The position numbers were made by a program, and so were the translations under genes. This document shows positions 8,785 to 18,112 of a stretch of 64,000 bases of DNA, piece after piece. Location: the NCBI GenBank assembly GCA_903857265.1, contig CAIODZ010000056.1, positions 16,081 to 80,080 of the forward strand, in the 5' to 3' direction. Below the pieces are notes generated by a model. It had not been told where the DNA came from, made no database searches, and worked only from the letters and a program-made list of their open reading frames with translations. Numbering within the stretch: the stretch's first letter is position 1; each line of letters starts with the position of its first letter. This DNA is from an uncultured Phycisphaerales bacterium (GTDB lineage: Bacteria > Planctomycetota > Phycisphaerae > Sedimentisphaerales > Anaerobacaceae).

Positions 8785-10170
8785 TTATCCGCCCCAACTC
8801 TTGGATATACGCCCTGAACACAACTTCAAAGATATGCCGTTGAAAAATCGCACAACTCCCGTTGCCGACAGAATGCAAAGAAGGGGTATTGTGCCGAAAG
8901 TATAAAGATTATGCCCTATAAATGAGCCAAAAGGGAAATACCAGACAGCATAGATGAATATTCCAACCAGAAGCAGCGTCCCCTTTGACCGACAATAAAA
9001 GACTCCCGCTATTGCCCAAAGCCAGAGAAAAAAATGAAAAATAGTAAATACCCACTGCTCGGTGCTTACATTCTTTATAGCAAGAAAGTGTTTTGTGAAA
9101 GCAGGGAAGTAATATTCTATCGCGTTTACAATGACTTTTTTTATGAGTAAAGCCGGATGATTCTTAATATGTTCGACCATCTTCTTGTTGGCAAATACTT
9201 GATATTTGACATCTTTAAACCCTTGCCAGGATATATAGGTTTCTTCTGTTCCATCAATTCCCATAACTCGCAGGCTCGCAGCAGTATAAGTTTCGCCTTG
9301 TCTTTGGGGTTGTTGTTCAATAAAATTCCAGTGCACATTACCGTTAAAATACGCGAGCCCACTGTTGCCTCCCACAGGGATGAATCTACCAAAAACAACC
9401 CAGTTTCTGTAAGTCCATGGAGCAATAAGGCAAACCGCGACCATTACAGCTATCAGCGGTGTCAGCAGATGCTTTGTGTTTTTGAAAATGGCCACAATAC
9501 CCAAGATAAATATAGAAACAAAAACAACTGGCAGCATTGCCGGATGTGTAAGTACCAAAGCTGCCCCTACAATGCCAATAACAAGGCCACGAAGCAGCAA
9601 TCCTAACTTACGCGTATCTTGCCGTAAACCAAAGACAGATAGCAGTTCACCCGCCGCAAAACAAGAAAATATCAGATACAGAGCCGTCTGCAAAATGGGA
9701 GTCATAGGATTTTTCGCGTTCCAGTACACCCAAGGATTAACCCAAAAAAGCAAAAGCGCAACCACTGCCACGGTCTGGTTGTAGAGCTTGTTAGCTATCT
9801 TGAATATCATCATTCCAATAAAGCCAACAAGGAGACTCTGTGGAATTACAATAAGATATCGCTGCAGGGATTCCGGAAAAATCGCAATCGGCACAAGGAA
9901 TATAGGGTATAATGGCGGCCGATGAAAAACCGGGGGGCCATCTTTTTCAAACACATACCCATAACCGGCGACAAGACTTCTTGCAAGCTGGATATAGCCG
10001 TCATTGCGTTCACCAAAATGGCTGCTCAAACCTGTAAGCGGCGAAACCACAAAAAGCATAAAAAAACACAAAACAAAACAAAGCAAGAATGAAATTAGAA
10101 ATGCCTGCCGACTATTTTGTGGTAACAGCTTTTTTAAAGACTCAAGCTCTTTCCCGCAAGAACCACACAT
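8785..10170 (-). CDS. GT39/ArnT-like membrane glycosyltransferase
   Basis: 461 residues with about 11-12 membrane helices. The first periplasmic loop holds GERNDGYIQLARSLVAGYGYVFEKDGPPVFHRPPLYPIFL, with the acidic residue and the H-RPPLYP motif of the PMT/ArnT (dolichyl- or undecaprenyl-phosphate sugar dependent) transferases. These enzymes transfer a sugar from a polyprenyl-phosphate donor on the outer face of the membrane. AAGGA precedes the ATG. Likely adds a sugar to the locus product or to lipid A; donor and acceptor unknown. Confidence 0.78.
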   Translation of the reverse strand: MCGSCGKELESLKKLLPQNSRQAFLISFLLCFVLCFFMLFVVSPLTGLSSHFGERNDGYIQLARSLVAGYGYVFEKDGPPVFHRPPLYPIFLVPIAIFPESLQRYLIVIPQSLLVGFIGMMIFKIANKLYNQTVAVVALLLFWVNPWVYWNAKNPMTPILQTALYLIFSCFAAGELLSVFGLRQDTRKLGLLLRGLVIGIVGAALVLTHPAMLPVVFVSIFILGIVAIFKNTKHLLTPLIAVMVAVCLIAPWTYRNWVVFGRFIPVGGNSGLAYFNGNVHWNFIEQQPQRQGETYTAASLRVMGIDGTEETYISWQGFKDVKYQVFANKKMVEHIKNHPALLIKKVIVNAIEYYFPAFTKHFLAIKNVSTEQWVFTIFHFFLWLWAIAGVFYCRSKGTLLLVGIFIYAVWYFPFGSFIGHNLYTFGTIPLLCILSATGVVRFFNGISLKLCSGRISKSWGG

Positions 10171-10372
10171 AAATTTTATCCTTGAACTAATAGTTTATCA
10201 TATTAGACACTTGGCAACATCATCGAACGATTCAATATAAAAACACCAAAATCTTGTTTGTAATACAACAGTTTTGACTTGCTTTTCCTAATAGATAGGG
10301 GCTCTCTATTTTTCAACACATTCAGGACATCGTAGTTAAGTACTGCCTGCTTCTTCTGTGTTGGGCACAGGG

Positions 10373-11611
10373 TCAGCCATTGCCCCCAACGATGAAACAG
10401 ACGTTTGTAGTTGCGCTGCCGCCGATGTTGAGCGTGGCAACCCGTTTGGCATTCGGCACCTGATACTCCCCGGCTGTGCCGGCGACTTGTTTGTAAGCAT
10501 CCAGCAGTTGTCTGACGCCCGTGGCTCCAACGGGATGGCCACAGCCGATGAGTCCGCCCGAAGGATTAATCGGCAGTTTGCCATCTTTTTCTATTATTCC
10601 ATCTTCAATTGCTTTCCAGGATTCACCCGGTTTTGTCAAGCCAAAGTGGTCTATCGCCATATACTCTGAGGTTGTGAAGCAGTCGTGGGTTTCAATCGCA
10701 TCCAGTTCCCAGCAATCTTTTATACCGGCACGATGATACGCGTCCGTTATCGCTTTACGAGTCATCGGCAAAACATATTGACCTTTGGCGGAATCGGCGA
10801 TTTTCCTGGCAAATTCCATAGGAGCGGTGGTATGTCCCCAGCCCTCTATTTTTGGGATGCCATCAATCTTCAAACCGCGGCTTGCGGCATATTTGGCAGC
10901 ATAACTTTGCGAAGCGAGATAAAGGCACGCGGCGCCATCGGTTATCTGGGAGCAATCTGTAACCTTGATTCTCCCGATGATGACTGAATTGTATTTTCCC
11001 GTTGTGCATGCGTGGTCAAAACTCATATACCAATCGCGGGTCTGGGCATTGGGATTGTTTTTCGCATTGGAATAGTTTATCTCGGCAATCCGGGCGAGAT
11101 ATTTGTTATCAAGCCTGTATCTCTTATCGTATTCATCGCCTAATTTGCCGAATAATTTGGGAAACGGGAACTCTATACCGACGCACTCTTTTTCATACCA
11201 GGCGGCAGTCCCAAGAAAATCCCCGCCTTTGGCGGAATCCACGGATTTCATCAGCTCAACGCCTATAACGCATATCAGATCGTAAATTCCCGCCTCAATA
11301 TGCGCCATCGCGGACAATAATGCCATTGCACCGGAGGCACAGGCGGCTTCGAACCTCATTGTAGGCAGGCCCGCAAACCGTCGGTCAAAATCGACGAAGA
11401 ACGCACCCAAATGCCCCTGGGTGCAATACAACTCGCCCGCGAAGTTGCCGATGAATGCCGCTTTAATATCACCGGCGTCAAGTTTTGTTGCCTCGACGCT
11501 GCCCTGATATGCCTCACGCATCATCGCAGCTATGTGTTTATTTTCTCTTGCCCAGTTGCGGGCAAAATCCGTTTGATAACCACCGATAATATAAACCGCA
11601 TCGTTTTTCAT
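10373..11611 (-). CDS. Thiolase / acetyl-CoA C-acyltransferase family protein
   Basis: 412 residues. Thiolase-fold signatures are all present: nucleophilic Cys in FEAACASGAMALL (about residue 90), ETHDCFTTSEY, and the C-terminal catalytic GGLIGCGHPVGATG. Subfamily features (IIGGYQTDFARNW start, SCP2-like) suggest a degradative or acyl-transfer thiolase rather than the biosynthetic acetoacetyl-CoA enzyme. It lies 20 bp downstream of the 3-hydroxyacyl-CoA dehydrogenase gene on the same strand, so the two probably form an acyl-CoA chain-processing pair. Finding it inside a polysaccharide locus is unusual. Confidence 0.85.
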   Translation of the reverse strand: MKNDAVYIIGGYQTDFARNWARENKHIAAMMREAYQGSVEATKLDAGDIKAAFIGNFAGELYCTQGHLGAFFVDFDRRFAGLPTMRFEAACASGAMALLSAMAHIEAGIYDLICVIGVELMKSVDSAKGGDFLGTAAWYEKECVGIEFPFPKLFGKLGDEYDKRYRLDNKYLARIAEINYSNAKNNPNAQTRDWYMSFDHACTTGKYNSVIIGRIKVTDCSQITDGAACLYLASQSYAAKYAASRGLKIDGIPKIEGWGHTTAPMEFARKIADSAKGQYVLPMTRKAITDAYHRAGIKDCWELDAIETHDCFTTSEYMAIDHFGLTKPGESWKAIEDGIIEKDGKLPINPSGGLIGCGHPVGATGVRQLLDAYKQVAGTAGEYQVPNAKRVATLNIGGSATTNVCFIVGGNG

Positions 11612-11631
11612 CTGCCTACTCTCTTATACGT

Positions 11632-12927
11632 TTATTTTGCTACGAAGTATTTGCCGGAGTTTATGATGTTGAAGTGTGATTTTAGCCCTGCTTTGAGCGC
11701 ATCGGGAATCTCAAAACCATTTTGGGAAAGCAATCGAGCCGTTGCATCGGGGCCGCCGAGAACCTCAACTATAATGCTCGGCGCCGCCCAGTGGAATCCA
11801 TAAGACATCACATCGTCAATGCCTTCTATGCCCACTCGGCTGTCGGTAACTTCGCCAACGAGAGAATACGAATAAGCAACATAAGCACATAGGATATTCT
11901 TAACAACCTCGGCTTCTCTGCCCTGGGCCGATAGAATCGTCTCAAAGGCCTCTCTGTACATACCCATACGAGTAAAATGCTTTGCCTTTTCCACAAATGC
12001 CACGTGCGGCTCTATAGCAGGAATATAATCGCAAGTGGCGGGGTCAAAAAACACATATTTGCCGCTTTCCAGCTTCTTGTAAAAACCACCTTTGGTTTTG
12101 TAGCCAAGCAGCTTACGCTGGAGCATCGTGTTGATATAGCCCGGGACGGCAAGCCAGCTGTGCATCGCGTCCTTGGTATGTTTATTCAAACTGTCGATAA
12201 TCGCCTTGTGGATATCCAGCCCGACCAAATCGATTGTCGCTAAAGGTGCCATAAGACGGCCGGTGTACGGTCCAATCAGGTAGTCCGTCATTTCCACGCC
12301 GAATTCGAGGACAAGGGATGTAATTCGGCCAAAAAGCACAAAGCCAATCCGGTTGCCTGCAAACGCCGGGATATTTTTCACGGGGATAATCGCGCGACGA
12401 AGCTGGTTGACCAAAAAAACCTTCATAAAATCAACGATGGCCGGATCTGTTTCTTCTATACCAGTTATCTCACAGGCAGGCATTCTTCCGGGTGGGTTAT
12501 AAAAATGCGTCGAAAGAAAATTCTTTTTGAACTCAGCGCTTCGTCCTTTCACCAGCTCCGACAATGGCAAGCTCGATGTCGTAGAACTGACAATCGTCTG
12601 TGGTTTTTTATATACCTCGACCCGCTCATGCATCTGCTGCTTTATGCCGACATCTTCGGCTACCGCTTCAACCACCCAGTCGGCTTCAGCAACGGCCTCT
12701 TTAAGCAGATGTTCATAGTCGCCGCACACAATGTTGTGTGCTATCAATTCCGAACGGGCCTGAGATATCGCCTTTTGCAGTCCTCGTTCCGAACCCTGTT
12801 GTGTTCGGCTCAAAAAATACACCTTTAAGCCATTCTGCGCCATTAACCCGCCGGACAAACTGCCTACGGTGCCGCTTGCGCCGAGAATAGCTACTGTTTT
12901 GATTGAATTCACTGCGCCTATCTCCAT
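11632..12927 (-). CDS. 3-hydroxyacyl-CoA dehydrogenase
   Basis: 431 residues. N-terminal Rossmann domain with VAILGASGTVGSLSGGLMAQNG (a variant GxxGxxG; G-A-S-G-T-V-G), the HFYNPPGRMPACEI block containing the catalytic His, then AFAGNRIGFVLFG and a C-terminal 3HCDH domain. It oxidises 3-hydroxyacyl-CoA to 3-ketoacyl-CoA using NAD+, the step before thiolysis by the next gene. The longest start (ATG, 12927) is given; a GTG five codons in, with GGAG about 9 nt upstream, is an equally good start. It shares the strand and close spacing with the GNAT gene upstream (12 bp). Confidence 0.85.
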   Translation of the reverse strand: MEIGAVNSIKTVAILGASGTVGSLSGGLMAQNGLKVYFLSRTQQGSERGLQKAISQARSELIAHNIVCGDYEHLLKEAVAEADWVVEAVAEDVGIKQQMHERVEVYKKPQTIVSSTTSSLPLSELVKGRSAEFKKNFLSTHFYNPPGRMPACEITGIEETDPAIVDFMKVFLVNQLRRAIIPVKNIPAFAGNRIGFVLFGRITSLVLEFGVEMTDYLIGPYTGRLMAPLATIDLVGLDIHKAIIDSLNKHTKDAMHSWLAVPGYINTMLQRKLLGYKTKGGFYKKLESGKYVFFDPATCDYIPAIEPHVAFVEKAKHFTRMGMYREAFETILSAQGREAEVVKNILCAYVAYSYSLVGEVTDSRVGIEGIDDVMSYGFHWAAPSIIVEVLGGPDATARLLSQNGFEIPDALKAGLKSHFNIINSGKYFVAK

Positions 12928-12939
12928 GTTATGTTTGAC

Positions 12940-13509
12940 TTAAGGCCTTTCTTTTAACTCAGGATGCTTCTGATAAAACTCGTCTTCCAAAATACTGTAT
13001 CGATGAAAATCATAATACATGCCATCTGCAAAATATTCGTCTCTCGATGTCCCGTCATGGTGAAATCCTATTTTGTTTATTACGGCAATGCTTGCCGGAT
13101 TGTTTTCAAGGGCTCCCCCCAGTACTCTGTGAAGTTTAAGATGCTTAAACCCGTAATGTATTGCCAACAGTTCTGCCTCATAGCCCAAACCCTTTCCCCA
13201 GTAATTTTTGTCACCGATGACTATGTATAATAAGCCCGATTTGTTATTTTCATTTATTTCCTTTATGCCTATGAGTCCTATTGCTTTTCCGTCCAACGTC
13301 TCAATTATCCAATCTTCGCGACTGTCGCCCTGTTGAACCCGTTCAAACCATTCATACGTCTTCTTCAATTCAAGCTTTTCAGGAAGTACCAGTGTCTTGT
13401 TGACTTCCGGGTCGTTATACCACCTGACTTTCAACTCCATATCTTCTCTGACTGTTTTGCGCAGCTGAATACGCTGGCCTCTGATTATCACTTTTTTCTC
13501 TTCTTTCAT
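12940..13509 (-). CDS. GNAT-family N-acetyltransferase (RimJ/RimL-like)
   Basis: 189 residues. A GNAT fold with RGQRIQLRKTVREDME at the N-terminus, IGDKNYWGKGLGYEAELL (the acetyl-CoA pyrophosphate-binding loop, Q/RxxGxG/A-like) near residue 100, and ENNPASIAVINKIGF near 145. RimJ/RimL-like relatives in surface polysaccharide loci acetylate amino sugars (for example PseH-type enzymes). Located between the acyl-CoA genes and the initiating sugar transferase, it probably decorates a nucleotide sugar. Specific substrate not visible. Confidence 0.8.
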   Translation of the reverse strand: MKEEKKVIIRGQRIQLRKTVREDMELKVRWYNDPEVNKTLVLPEKLELKKTYEWFERVQQGDSREDWIIETLDGKAIGLIGIKEINENNKSGLLYIVIGDKNYWGKGLGYEAELLAIHYGFKHLKLHRVLGGALENNPASIAVINKIGFHHDGTSRDEYFADGMYYDFHRYSILEDEFYQKHPELKERP

Positions 13510-13541
13510 TAATATCCCTGCCGAGTCAATGTTTTCAAAAT

Positions 13542-14192
13542 TTACTGCTCACTACAATCCGATTTTTCCACCGGCTTGACAAGATCGAAGGCAGGCCCTT
13601 TCTTTTCATAGTCATAATAAACGTTTTTGCGTGCGATAACTATCCATAATGTTTGAACAAGTATCTTAAAATCGAGCCACAAGCTGAAATTGTCGATATA
13701 TTCGACGTCGTATTTTATCCGCACCGACCAGGGCACGGAACCCCGGCCTCTAACCATGGCAAGGCCTGTGATTCCCGGCTTGACCTCAAGCCGGCGGCGT
13801 TCAAACTCGCCGTAATGCTCCAGATGCTGAGGGACTGTGGGGCGAGGCCCTACAAGAGATATGTCGCCTTTAAGAACATTAAAAAGCTGCGGTAGCTCAT
13901 CCATGCTTGTTTTTCTTAATATCGCCCCTATTTTTGTTATACGCGCATCGTTGCCTGTAACCGAAAGGCCGGCTCCAATGTTCTCCGCCCCCACCACCAT
14001 TGTCCTGAACTTGTACAGCTTGAATATCTTTCCGTATCTGCCTATGCGGTTCTGCCGAAAAAATACTGGGCCTTTGCTTGTCAGCTTTATCGATATCGCT
14101 ATGCACAACAATAACGGACTTAAAATAACAATGCCAACCAGCGACGCAAAAAAGTCAGTTAGCATTTTAATAAAAAGCGGAAATAGTTTCAT
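13542..14192 (-). CDS. Monotopic phosphoglycosyl transferase (PglC/WcaJ-type sugar transferase)
   Basis: 216 residues, the length of the minimal catalytic PglC-type unit. An N-terminal re-entrant hydrophobic helix (ILSPLLLCIAISIKLTSKGP, positions about 23-42), VFFRQNRIGRYGKIFKLYKFRTM, the catalytic Asp-Glu pair in SMDELPQLFNVLKG, and SLVGPRPTVP are all diagnostic. It transfers a sugar-1-phosphate from a UDP-sugar to undecaprenyl phosphate, initiating the repeat unit. The locus therefore has two initiating enzymes, this one and the polytopic WecA-like enzyme at 5466-6665. Confidence 0.92.
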   Translation of the reverse strand: MKLFPLFIKMLTDFFASLVGIVILSPLLLCIAISIKLTSKGPVFFRQNRIGRYGKIFKLYKFRTMVVGAENIGAGLSVTGNDARITKIGAILRKTSMDELPQLFNVLKGDISLVGPRPTVPQHLEHYGEFERRRLEVKPGITGLAMVRGRGSVPWSVRIKYDVEYIDNFSLWLDFKILVQTLWIVIARKNVYYDYEKKGPAFDLVKPVEKSDCSEQ

Positions 14193-14212
14193 TTTATCAG
14201 TTATTAATTATC

Positions 14213-15499
14213 TCATAATTTTTTATATTCATTGATAACATAAGGCCTTTTGCCCGAGGGCAAAGGAGGAATAGAATCGACATATTCATATGTTATTTTG
14301 GCATCAGGTCCAAGTGCTTGCTGGAATCGCTCTCGTATTAAATCGCCCTGCTGAAATGACGGCATTACGTGAAGTCGGCAAACATAGCCATCCCTGCTTT
14401 TTTGTATCATTTGAAATCTCAGAATCCCCTCCAAGTCCTTTGTTTCTCTGTCAAACACAATCGCGTTTACCATCCTGCCGTCCGGGTCGTATAAAACCTC
14501 TATCGTTCGTCCCTCAATATTTTTCAACGTCGGTATACTAAGGCCACATTTACACTCCGGCCCGAGGCGGGCAAGGTCGCCCGTGTCATAACGAATCAGA
14601 GGCATCGCGTGAGAAAAGTAGTCCGTCACAACAATTCGGCCGACTGCTCCGGCTTCCGCCGGCTCATCCCGATCTATTGCGAGCAACTCCAGCTTGTGGC
14701 TCCCTATATTAATATGATGTGTTTTGCACTTTGCACATTCATGAGACATAACACCAAACTCATTCGAAGAATAGCGGTCCAGCACCATCCCCCCAAATAC
14801 CTCCTCAAGTTTTTCCTTGGCTACGGAGGTGAGCGACTCTGCTCCAGTTATTATGCCCTCGATGAGGAAATCATCCGGTCGATCGCCCTTCATCCTGCAG
14901 TATTCTGCAAGCGGTCCAACCGCGGACGGATAACCAATGATAAACCGTATCTTCTGACTTTTAAGAGACTGGCGCTGCTGTTCAAGCCACCTTTCGTCGA
15001 TTGTGCTTGGATTCATCAGAGCACCGTTTTGCATAAAGAGCAGCCATTTGCTGCGAGGATATACCCGAACCTGTGCATAACGCATTCCGACTCGATAACC
15101 TGCCCAGCCGTTGAAGAATATAACCTCTGCGGTATGACGCGCTCGCTTGTCCTTAGTTTGATAAAACTTGAAAGGTGTCCCATATGAACCACTCGTCGTT
15201 GTCGACACCAAGTTCTTCCTATCATATTTCGAAGAAAAGAAATCTTCGTAGTTTTCTTTGACAGTTTGTTTTTGAATAACCGGAAAGTCTTTAAGGCTTG
15301 CTCCTTTGAATTGTTTGTAGAAACGTGTTGTCTCGCAAGCGTGATTGAGTATATTATCAAGTCTTTGCTTTGCCAGTTGCTGCGAATCCTGCGGATTTGC
15401 AAAGACCCTCTTCAAATCGCTTATATGTCCGGCAATAAGAGATCCTTTGCTGAAATCATAACCCCAGAAAACGGCTCGTCTAAGTAATTCCGGGAACAT
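14213..15499 (-). CDS. PaaK/CapK-type adenylate-forming ligase
   Basis: 428 residues of the phenylacetate-CoA ligase / CapK family. Seen are the AMP/phosphate loop TTTSGSYGTPFKFYQT, YSSNEFGVMSHEC, RYDTGDLARLG, and the C-terminal LPSGKRPYVINEY containing the catalytic Lys position. A Cys set (CAKCKTHH, CKCG) may bind a metal. CapK-like proteins are common in capsule loci and are presumed to activate an acid for transfer to the glycan. It is the first gene of the acyl block ending with the thiolase. GAAGGAG lies 6-7 nt upstream of the ATG. Confidence 0.85.
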   Translation of the reverse strand: MFPELLRRAVFWGYDFSKGSLIAGHISDLKRVFANPQDSQQLAKQRLDNILNHACETTRFYKQFKGASLKDFPVIQKQTVKENYEDFFSSKYDRKNLVSTTTSGSYGTPFKFYQTKDKRARHTAEVIFFNGWAGYRVGMRYAQVRVYPRSKWLLFMQNGALMNPSTIDERWLEQQRQSLKSQKIRFIIGYPSAVGPLAEYCRMKGDRPDDFLIEGIITGAESLTSVAKEKLEEVFGGMVLDRYSSNEFGVMSHECAKCKTHHINIGSHKLELLAIDRDEPAEAGAVGRIVVTDYFSHAMPLIRYDTGDLARLGPECKCGLSIPTLKNIEGRTIEVLYDPDGRMVNAIVFDRETKDLEGILRFQMIQKSRDGYVCRLHVMPSFQQGDLIRERFQQALGPDAKITYEYVDSIPPLPSGKRPYVINEYKKL

Positions 15500-15841
15500 T
15501 TAAATCTCCTTCAAATACAAAAATTATTGAAAAATCATAAATTTTTAGGAGTCCTGTTTTGCTTGTTACTTTAAAACTGGTTGTTAACAGAAAAGCAGAA
15601 TCCGATGAAAAAGTCAAGCCTTTTGTGGGCCAGTTTTATCTCAACCGCAATCATAACAAACACGACCCGTTATTTTATATCCAAGATGAGAGCGAAGGTT
15701 CGATGCGAACATCCATGCTGCGATAACAATCAAAAACCGCTTTAAAAAGGAATGGAATTTTTTTCTTTTTTTTATTGCTGTCGCTGGTGTTACTTTTCAA
15801 TGATTCTGCTCTAAATTAAAAGTTGGATTGCATTAGTAAGT
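15500..15841. other. 342-bp gap, no gene seen
   Basis: AT-rich region between the PaaK-like and CapA-like genes. It should hold the promoter of the downstream PaaK-to-thiolase group, but no convincing promoter pair, hairpin or gene remnant was recognised on either strand. Confidence 0.5.
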
Positions 15842-16921
15842 TTACTCTGCGGGATTTTCTTTATTTTTTCCCCTGCTACTAAAAAGGAATTTGGTTAATT
15901 TCCAGATGCCGGCTATTGTGTTTTTGTCGATTTTTCGCCAATTAAAAATGTTTATCCAATAAAGTATCCTGTGTATTATATACCTTGTAACACAACGCCG
16001 CCAGGCAGCGGGGTAGTTAGAACTCGAAAGAGAATCACAGCGTCTAGTGAACTTTTTGGTTCTTTCTGATGTGTTATCAAGTACAACTTCAAGATTCTGC
16101 TGTAATGTAAAGAATACCTGATAATCCGAGATGCCGTCTTTTCGTAAATGCAAAAGTAATACAATCCCTTCTAAATTTTCCCCGTGAGGGTGTACAACTG
16201 AACCACGATCCATATAATCTTGGAAAATAAAATCGCCCAGATTATATGCAATTATCTTATTTCCAAATCGCCTTATTCCTTGCACAACATGAGCATGATG
16301 ACCGATTACGGCATCAGCTCCTGCTTCAAGAATTTTGGCTCCTAAAACCATTTCTTTAGGGACTGGCATATCATACTCACCGAATCCCCAATGCGGCTGA
16401 ACAATCACCAAATCTGCTTTTTTATTCAAATATTTAACCTGAGAGATTACAAGCTGTTCACTAAATGGAGCAACGCCGAAAGCATTCTCCTTTGCATGTT
16501 GAGGTTTATGATATCTACAGGAATATGATAGAAAACCAATTTTGAGATGATTTACGTCTAATATCTTAGGATTTGAGGCTTCAGCCAAGTTTTTCCCAGC
16601 GCCAATATATGAAATGCCAGACTCAGAAAGTGCATGACAGGTATCTTCAAATCCCTGTAAGCCATAATCAAAAATGTGATTATTAGCCAATGAAACTAAA
16701 TCTATATGCCATGATTTCAGAATTTTTGCAGTTTTCGGTGCGGACCTAAGGCAAATCTTGCCATATGTCGAACACTCGTGTTTGGTCAATGGACTTTCCA
16801 GGTTAGCTACGACTAAATCGGCGCTTTTAAAAATATCATTTACCTGTGGGGATAAAGATACTCGAGGATTATCCCCCAGGAAAGTGTCCCCTAAAAATGC
16901 TATAGTAGTTTTCTCGTTCAA
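15842..16921 (-). CDS. CapA/PgsA-like metallophosphatase-fold protein
   Basis: 359 residues. Blocks of the CapA family (poly-gamma-glutamate capsule protein, calcineurin-like fold) occur in order: FLGDTFLGD, VVANLESPLT, VSLANNHIFDYG, IVQPHWGFGEYDMP and GHHAHVVQGI. No signal peptide is present and the C-terminus is basic (RRCVTRYIIHRILYWINIF, then Lys-rich), so peripheral membrane attachment is possible. Start is a TTG with GAAAGG 7 nt upstream, preferred because the family motif begins eight residues later. Such proteins are common in exopolysaccharide loci, where their reaction is not established. Confidence 0.8.
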   Translation of the reverse strand: MNEKTTIAFLGDTFLGDNPRVSLSPQVNDIFKSADLVVANLESPLTKHECSTYGKICLRSAPKTAKILKSWHIDLVSLANNHIFDYGLQGFEDTCHALSESGISYIGAGKNLAEASNPKILDVNHLKIGFLSYSCRYHKPQHAKENAFGVAPFSEQLVISQVKYLNKKADLVIVQPHWGFGEYDMPVPKEMVLGAKILEAGADAVIGHHAHVVQGIRRFGNKIIAYNLGDFIFQDYMDRGSVVHPHGENLEGIVLLLHLRKDGISDYQVFFTLQQNLEVVLDNTSERTKKFTRRCDSLSSSNYPAAWRRCVTRYIIHRILYWINIFNWRKIDKNTIAGIWKLTKFLFSSRGKNKENPAE

Positions 16922-17052
16922 TGCGCTGCCTTTCTCTGTAAAAACTTGATTATTAGCAAATTAATTAGTTGTTATATCGTATATAGTTTCTTATTCGACA
17001 TCGATACTTTAAGGAGACCAACGTTTTTTTGGTTATTGTTCATTTTTCTTGC

Positions 17053-18111
17053 TTAATGTTCAGGCACGCGCCATATTTTTATTGTTCCTCCCTGGCGCAT
17101 GGCCGAAGTGGCCGCGAATCGCCCGTCCGGGGAGAAAATAAGCCCGCTTTCAATTATATGACCCGGCGCCAGGTTGAAAATTATTTTGCCGGTTTGAGTG
17201 TCCCACATATAAAGGGTTTTGAAAACTATCGAAGCAACAACCCGACCATCCGAACTTATCACCATATCCTGGGTCGAGTGTTGTCCCACAGTGCTTTTCT
17301 GGTTTTCGATCAGCGGTTTCAGGCGTCCAGTGATTTTTCCGGAAAGCGTCTCTATCTTCCAGATGTCGCCGTCGCTGCCTCTTGCGTAAATGAGATTCCC
17401 ATCCGGTGAAAAGGCGCCGCTGTGAAATCTCTCGACATCCGTAACCTGCTTTTCCCATACCACCTTACGGTTTTTTACATCGACAAGCACAATCCATCCC
17501 TTTTTATCCTGCTCGCCCGTCATCAGCGCCAGAGAGTCATCGTCGGATACTGCCACCTTAAACAACTGGGTCGCCGAGGATGGGGTGATTTCCGCTACCG
17601 TTTCGACACGACCAAGATTCGGGTCCACGGTCACAAGTTGATAGTTTTCCATGGAACCGTTATTGCCGACTAAACGGCTCAGTGATGCTACTACATAATT
17701 TTTGTCGCGGCTTGCTCCCATCAAAGCGCGGTTAATATCGGGTTTCAGTGAAATATCCCTGAGCTGCTGTTGATTGTGCATATCGGTGATTACAATGGCT
17801 TTCGGTTGTGATCGCTTCAGTGAAATCACAAGGCCCGAGTTTGTTACAAATGCCTGGTCTGAATCTAAAGTCAAAATCTGCGGTTTTTGGGCCGGCTTCG
17901 ACCATTCCCAAACATAGAATTTTCCATCCTGACAGGCGGCTGCAATCGAATCATTATTGCTCGACAGCTCTGCCACGCCGTTATTGAAAGGAAAACGCAA
18001 CTCGTAGGCCAGCAGGGAGTTTCGCCTGCTCGCTATCATTACCAAGGTGATAACTGCGATAGCGGCAACGAAAAATATTATAACAGATTTATTGTTGTTG
18101 ATATTACGCAT
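17053..18111 (-). CDS. Membrane-anchored WD40-like beta-propeller protein
   Basis: 352 residues. One N-terminal membrane helix (SVIIFFVAAIAVITLVMIA) followed by an outside propeller domain of repeated four-strand blades. Blade signatures include GKFYVWEWSKP, FSPDGNLIYARGSDGDIWKIE, SSDGRVVAS, FKTLYMWDTQTGKI and FSPDGRFAATSAMRQGGTIKIW. Likely a binding scaffold on the periplasmic side. Being inside a polysaccharide locus is unusual, and no catalytic role can be assigned. Confidence 0.75.
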   Translation of the reverse strand: MRNINNNKSVIIFFVAAIAVITLVMIASRRNSLLAYELRFPFNNGVAELSSNNDSIAAACQDGKFYVWEWSKPAQKPQILTLDSDQAFVTNSGLVISLKRSQPKAIVITDMHNQQQLRDISLKPDINRALMGASRDKNYVVASLSRLVGNNGSMENYQLVTVDPNLGRVETVAEITPSSATQLFKVAVSDDDSLALMTGEQDKKGWIVLVDVKNRKVVWEKQVTDVERFHSGAFSPDGNLIYARGSDGDIWKIETLSGKITGRLKPLIENQKSTVGQHSTQDMVISSDGRVVASIVFKTLYMWDTQTGKIIFNLAPGHIIESGLIFSPDGRFAATSAMRQGGTIKIWRVPEH

Positions 18112-18112
18112 A

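Noticed and set aside
14609..15187. 192-codon plus-strand frame
   Set aside because: Antisense to the PaaK-like gene, whose motifs are clear; composition reflects the opposite strand.
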